The notes under the pieces: model-generated | What the model was told of the DNA's origin: nothing | The model's database searches: none | What the model saw: only the letters and a program-made list of their open reading frames with translations | From: Planctomycetota bacterium | Lineage (GTDB): Bacteria > Planctomycetota > UBA8742 > UBA2392 | Reading direction: 5' to 3' | NCBI GenBank assembly: GCA_020848275.1 | Contig: JADLAK010000024.1 | Span: forward strand, 1 to 64,000 | Length of the DNA: 64,000 nucleotides | Made by a program: the position numbers and the translations under genes | Shown here: piece by piece, positions 61,921 through 64,000 of the stretch | Position numbering within the stretch: the first letter of the stretch is position 1 | Layout of the letters: the number at the start of each line of letters is the position of its first letter

Positions 61921-61980
61921 TCACTGTCCGTGGACGCTGTCGCAGGGACGGGTATCATCCCGGCGCGAGAGGGTACCTCT

Positions 61981-63165
61981 ATGGCCAAATCCAAACCGCT
62001 GGGCATGAATACGCGCGTGATCCACGGCGCGAACAAGGCCAATGCCACAAGCGCCGCCGCACCGCCGATTTTCCAGACCAGCACTTTCCGGCTTGATTCG
62101 CCCGAAGAAGGTGCGGCGCTGGCCGCGGAATCCGCGCCCGCCGAGTTCTACAGCCGCTACGGCACGCCCAACACCAAGCAGGTCGAGGCGATGTGTGCCG
62201 AACTCGACGGCGCCGAGGCCGCGCTGGCCGTGGGGTCGGGCATGGCGGCGATCACGCTCGCGATCATGTCCAACGTGCAGAAGGGTGACCACGTCGTCGC
62301 GCAGCACACGCATTACACGTCGTCGCTGACGCTGCTCAACCACACGCTGCCGCAATTCGGCGTTGAGGTCACGCTGGTGGACCAGCGCGACCCCAGGAAC
62401 TTCGCGCGCGCGATGCGGCCCAACACGCGCGTCGTCTACACCGAGTCGCCGGTCAATCCCACGCAGGTGCTGACGGATCTCGAGGCGGTGGCGGACATCG
62501 CACACGCCGGCAAGGCGCTGGCGATCACCGACAACACTTTTGCGTCCTCGTTCAACCAGCAGCCGCTGGCGCTGGGGTACGATCTGGTCGTCCACAGCGC
62601 GACGAAATACCTCGGCGGTCATTCGGACATCATCGCAGGTGTGATCACCGGCTCGCAAAAACTCATCACGCGCGCGTGGGATATGTTCATCGTCTACGGC
62701 GCGGTGCTGCATCCGTTCGAGGCGTGGCTGTTGCGACGCGGCTTGCTCACCTACGGCGTGCGCATGGCGGCGCACAACGCCAACGCGATGGCCGTCGCGA
62801 AGTTCCTCGAGAAACATCCGCGCGTCGAGCGCGTTCACTATCCGGGCCTGCGGTCGCACCCGCAGCATGACCTGGCCAAACGCCAGATGCCCGGCGGTTT
62901 CTCCGGCATGCTCACGTTCGAGCTCAAGGGCGGCTACGAGGCGGCGTACCGCATGATGGGCCGCACGAAGGTCTGTACGCTGGCGGTGAGTTTGGGTGGT
63001 GTAGAAACGCTGATTACCCACCCGGCGTCGATGATCAGCGTCCACCAGACTGAGGAAGAGCGCAAGAAATCGGGCATTACGCCCAGCCTCGTGCGGCTGT
63101 CGGTGGGCCTCGAGGACGTCGAGGACATCGTCGACGACCTCGACCGCGCGATGTCCGGCAAGTGA
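61981..63165 (+). CDS. Trans-sulfuration PLP enzyme (Cys/Met metabolism)
   Basis: A 394-residue fold-type I enzyme of the cystathionine gamma-synthase/gamma-lyase/methionine gamma-lyase family. It has PPIFQTSTFRL, FYSRYGTPNTKQVEAMCAEL, AVGSGMAAITLAI, ITDNTFASSFNQQPLALG, the PLP Lys (~209) in HSATKYLGGHSD, and SLGGVETLITHPASMI. The exact reaction cannot be chosen from the motifs. Start ATG 61981 follows GAGAGGG. Confidence 0.88.
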   Translation: MAKSKPLGMNTRVIHGANKANATSAAAPPIFQTSTFRLDSPEEGAALAAESAPAEFYSRYGTPNTKQVEAMCAELDGAEAALAVGSGMAAITLAIMSNVQKGDHVVAQHTHYTSSLTLLNHTLPQFGVEVTLVDQRDPRNFARAMRPNTRVVYTESPVNPTQVLTDLEAVADIAHAGKALAITDNTFASSFNQQPLALGYDLVVHSATKYLGGHSDIIAGVITGSQKLITRAWDMFIVYGAVLHPFEAWLLRRGLLTYGVRMAAHNANAMAVAKFLEKHPRVERVHYPGLRSHPQHDLAKRQMPGGFSGMLTFELKGGYEAAYRMMGRTKVCTLAVSLGGVETLITHPASMISVHQTEEERKKSGITPSLVRLSVGLEDVEDIVDDLDRAMSGK

Positions 63166-63175
63166 CAGGGCGGCG

Positions 63176-63955
63176 TCAAACGGCCTGCATCACCTTGAAT
63201 CGGTTGCCGTCGGGATCGGTCACAACGAAGAAAACCGAGCCATCGTCGCCTTTGTGGAGGTCGCTTGCCGCTTTGGTGTCAGCGGTGCGCACCCTCGCAT
63301 GAAGCGCCTTGGCATCGGCGACGTTCAGGTGAAAGCCCGCTTCGCCGGCGGGCTTGCCTTCGCCTCCGCCCATTCCCACGACGTACAGGCACAGCGGCAC
63401 ATTGCCGGTTTTGTACTGAGCCCAGCCGTAAGCCTCGACGGCAAATTCCTCGGTCAGCCCCAGAGTCTCGCGATAGAACTTTGCCGCACGGTTGAAATTC
63501 GTCACCGGCAGTTTCACGAGTCCGATGGACACCTCGGCCGCTTCGGTCTTTCGGGTCATGATCCCTCCTTTTCGATAGTCACTGGGTGAACAGCCGAATT
63601 CCCGTTTGAACGCCCGCGAAAACGCTTCGAGGCTTTCGTACCCTGCATCCAGGGCCAAGGCCGTTACCTCTTGTGCGCCCAGGCGCAATTCCAGCGCCGC
63701 ACGAACCAGGCGCAGGCTGCGCACATGTTCGCCCACGCCGCGTCCCGTCATCTGCCTGAACACGCGATGAAAGTGATGCGGCGCCAGGCACGCGGCCTCC
63801 GCAAGTTGGCTCAACGTCGCGCCACGGTCTGAGCTCTTTATTGCCAGGTTCAAGGCCCGCAATACTCCTTGGCGATGGGCCGCAAGTGTGGCCTCCTTGA
63901 CCACGCGACGAACTTTAGCGCGTCTGGCGACAGCCGCTTGACCGTTTTTGCGCAT
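63176..63955 (-). CDS. AraC-type regulator fused to a glyoxalase/VOC domain
   Basis: A 259-residue fusion. Residues ~28-130 form an AraC/XylS HTH (LAEAACLAPHHFHRVFRQMT, ALDAGYESLEAFSRAFKREFGCSP). Residues ~138-259 are a VOC domain (SIGLVKLPVTNFNRAAKFYRETLGL, FFVVTDPDGNRFKVMQAV). The VOC part could sense a small ligand or act on its own. A very strong internal Shine-Dalgarno (AAGGAGGG) lies just before Met133 (ATG at 63559), so a separate ~127-residue VOC protein may also be made. Convergent with the PLP-enzyme gene, with a 10-bp gap. Confidence 0.85.
   Translation of the reverse strand: MRKNGQAAVARRAKVRRVVKEATLAAHRQGVLRALNLAIKSSDRGATLSQLAEAACLAPHHFHRVFRQMTGRGVGEHVRSLRLVRAALELRLGAQEVTALALDAGYESLEAFSRAFKREFGCSPSDYRKGGIMTRKTEAAEVSIGLVKLPVTNFNRAAKFYRETLGLTEEFAVEAYGWAQYKTGNVPLCLYVVGMGGGEGKPAGEAGFHLNVADAKALHARVRTADTKAASDLHKGDDGSVFFVVTDPDGNRFKVMQAV
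63559..63572 (-). promoter_or_regulatory. Internal ribosome binding site of the AraC-VOC gene
   Basis: On the minus strand AAGGAGGGATC directly precedes ATG at 63559. This is near the best possible match to the anti-Shine-Dalgarno, placed exactly at the domain junction. Confidence 0.6.
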
Positions 63956-64000
63956 TTGCGTGGCTACTTGAACAGGTCTGTGCTCAGGTATTTTAAACCG

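Overview
This is a 64 kb stretch of a GC-rich bacterial chromosome. It is gene-dense, and most open frames have shadow frames on the opposite strand caused by the high GC content. The lineage cannot be fixed from the sequence alone. A FlbD-MotA-MotB-FliL-FliN motor cluster, two Hanks-type kinases, an ECF sigma factor with a very long membrane-anchored C-terminal extension, the split glycine decarboxylase (gcvPA/gcvPB) and abundant GTGG/GTAG-headed intergenic palindromes are compatible with a Planctomycetota or related uncultured lineage. This is an inference, not a proof.

Layout. 0-4 kb: a LOG-family protein, an ARPP-1-type lipoprotein and two further lipoproteins. 4-7 kb: motor operon flbD-motA-motB-fliL-fliN (minus strand). 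7-16.4 kb: M20 amidohydrolase, ribosomal protein S21, an ABC ATPase/permease pair, a KefB-type antiporter, tRNA-Ser(GGA), a small conserved-looking protein and gyrB. 16.4-20 kb: small proteins, an AT-richer Hanks kinase, and modB/modA without modC. 20-28 kb: a lipoprotein MsrB-MsrA fusion, a Nif3-like protein, a membrane protein, PAP2, metK, a YaeQ-like protein and others. 28-36 kb: an orphan DNA methyltransferase, a Pro/Ala-rich membrane protein with repeated SPPPP motifs, UDP-sugar pyrophosphorylase, nnrD, an argD-like aminotransferase and a second kinase. 36-44 kb: an AT-richer OLD-like ATPase, thrS, a site-2 protease and moaE. 44-48 kb: a VWA membrane protein divergent from a SpoIID protein. 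48-54.7 kb: minus-strand glycine cleavage cluster gcvT-gcvH-gcvPA-gcvPB and a class I/II aminotransferase. 54.7-64 kb: a REP-associated tyrosine transposase (RAYT), an acyl-CoA ligase-like protein, the sigma factor/carboxypeptidase-regulatory fusion, a trans-sulfuration PLP enzyme and an AraC-glyoxalase fusion.

The most unusual content is intergenic. At least fourteen gaps hold inverted pairs of very short tandem words, mostly a strict 7-nt period with about four copies per arm (also 6, 9 and 10 nt). The two arms of one locus match each other in inverted orientation, but the word differs between loci. Two of these pairs, in adjacent gaps of the gcv cluster, bracket genes for S23/IVP-type four-helix-bundle proteins. 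The others enclose only a few dozen bases or a terminator. I propose that they are one family: autonomous-looking elements with a four-helix-bundle gene plus gene-less derivatives.

A second, separate layer consists of REP-like palindromes with a GTGG or GTAG head. They are often placed within a few bases of a stop codon or as inverted pairs, and one is inserted in frame inside a kinase gene. The RAYT at 54.8 kb is flanked by two almost identical inverted GTAG palindromes. A 168-bp MITE-like element and a dispersed 48-bp repeat complete the repeat inventory.
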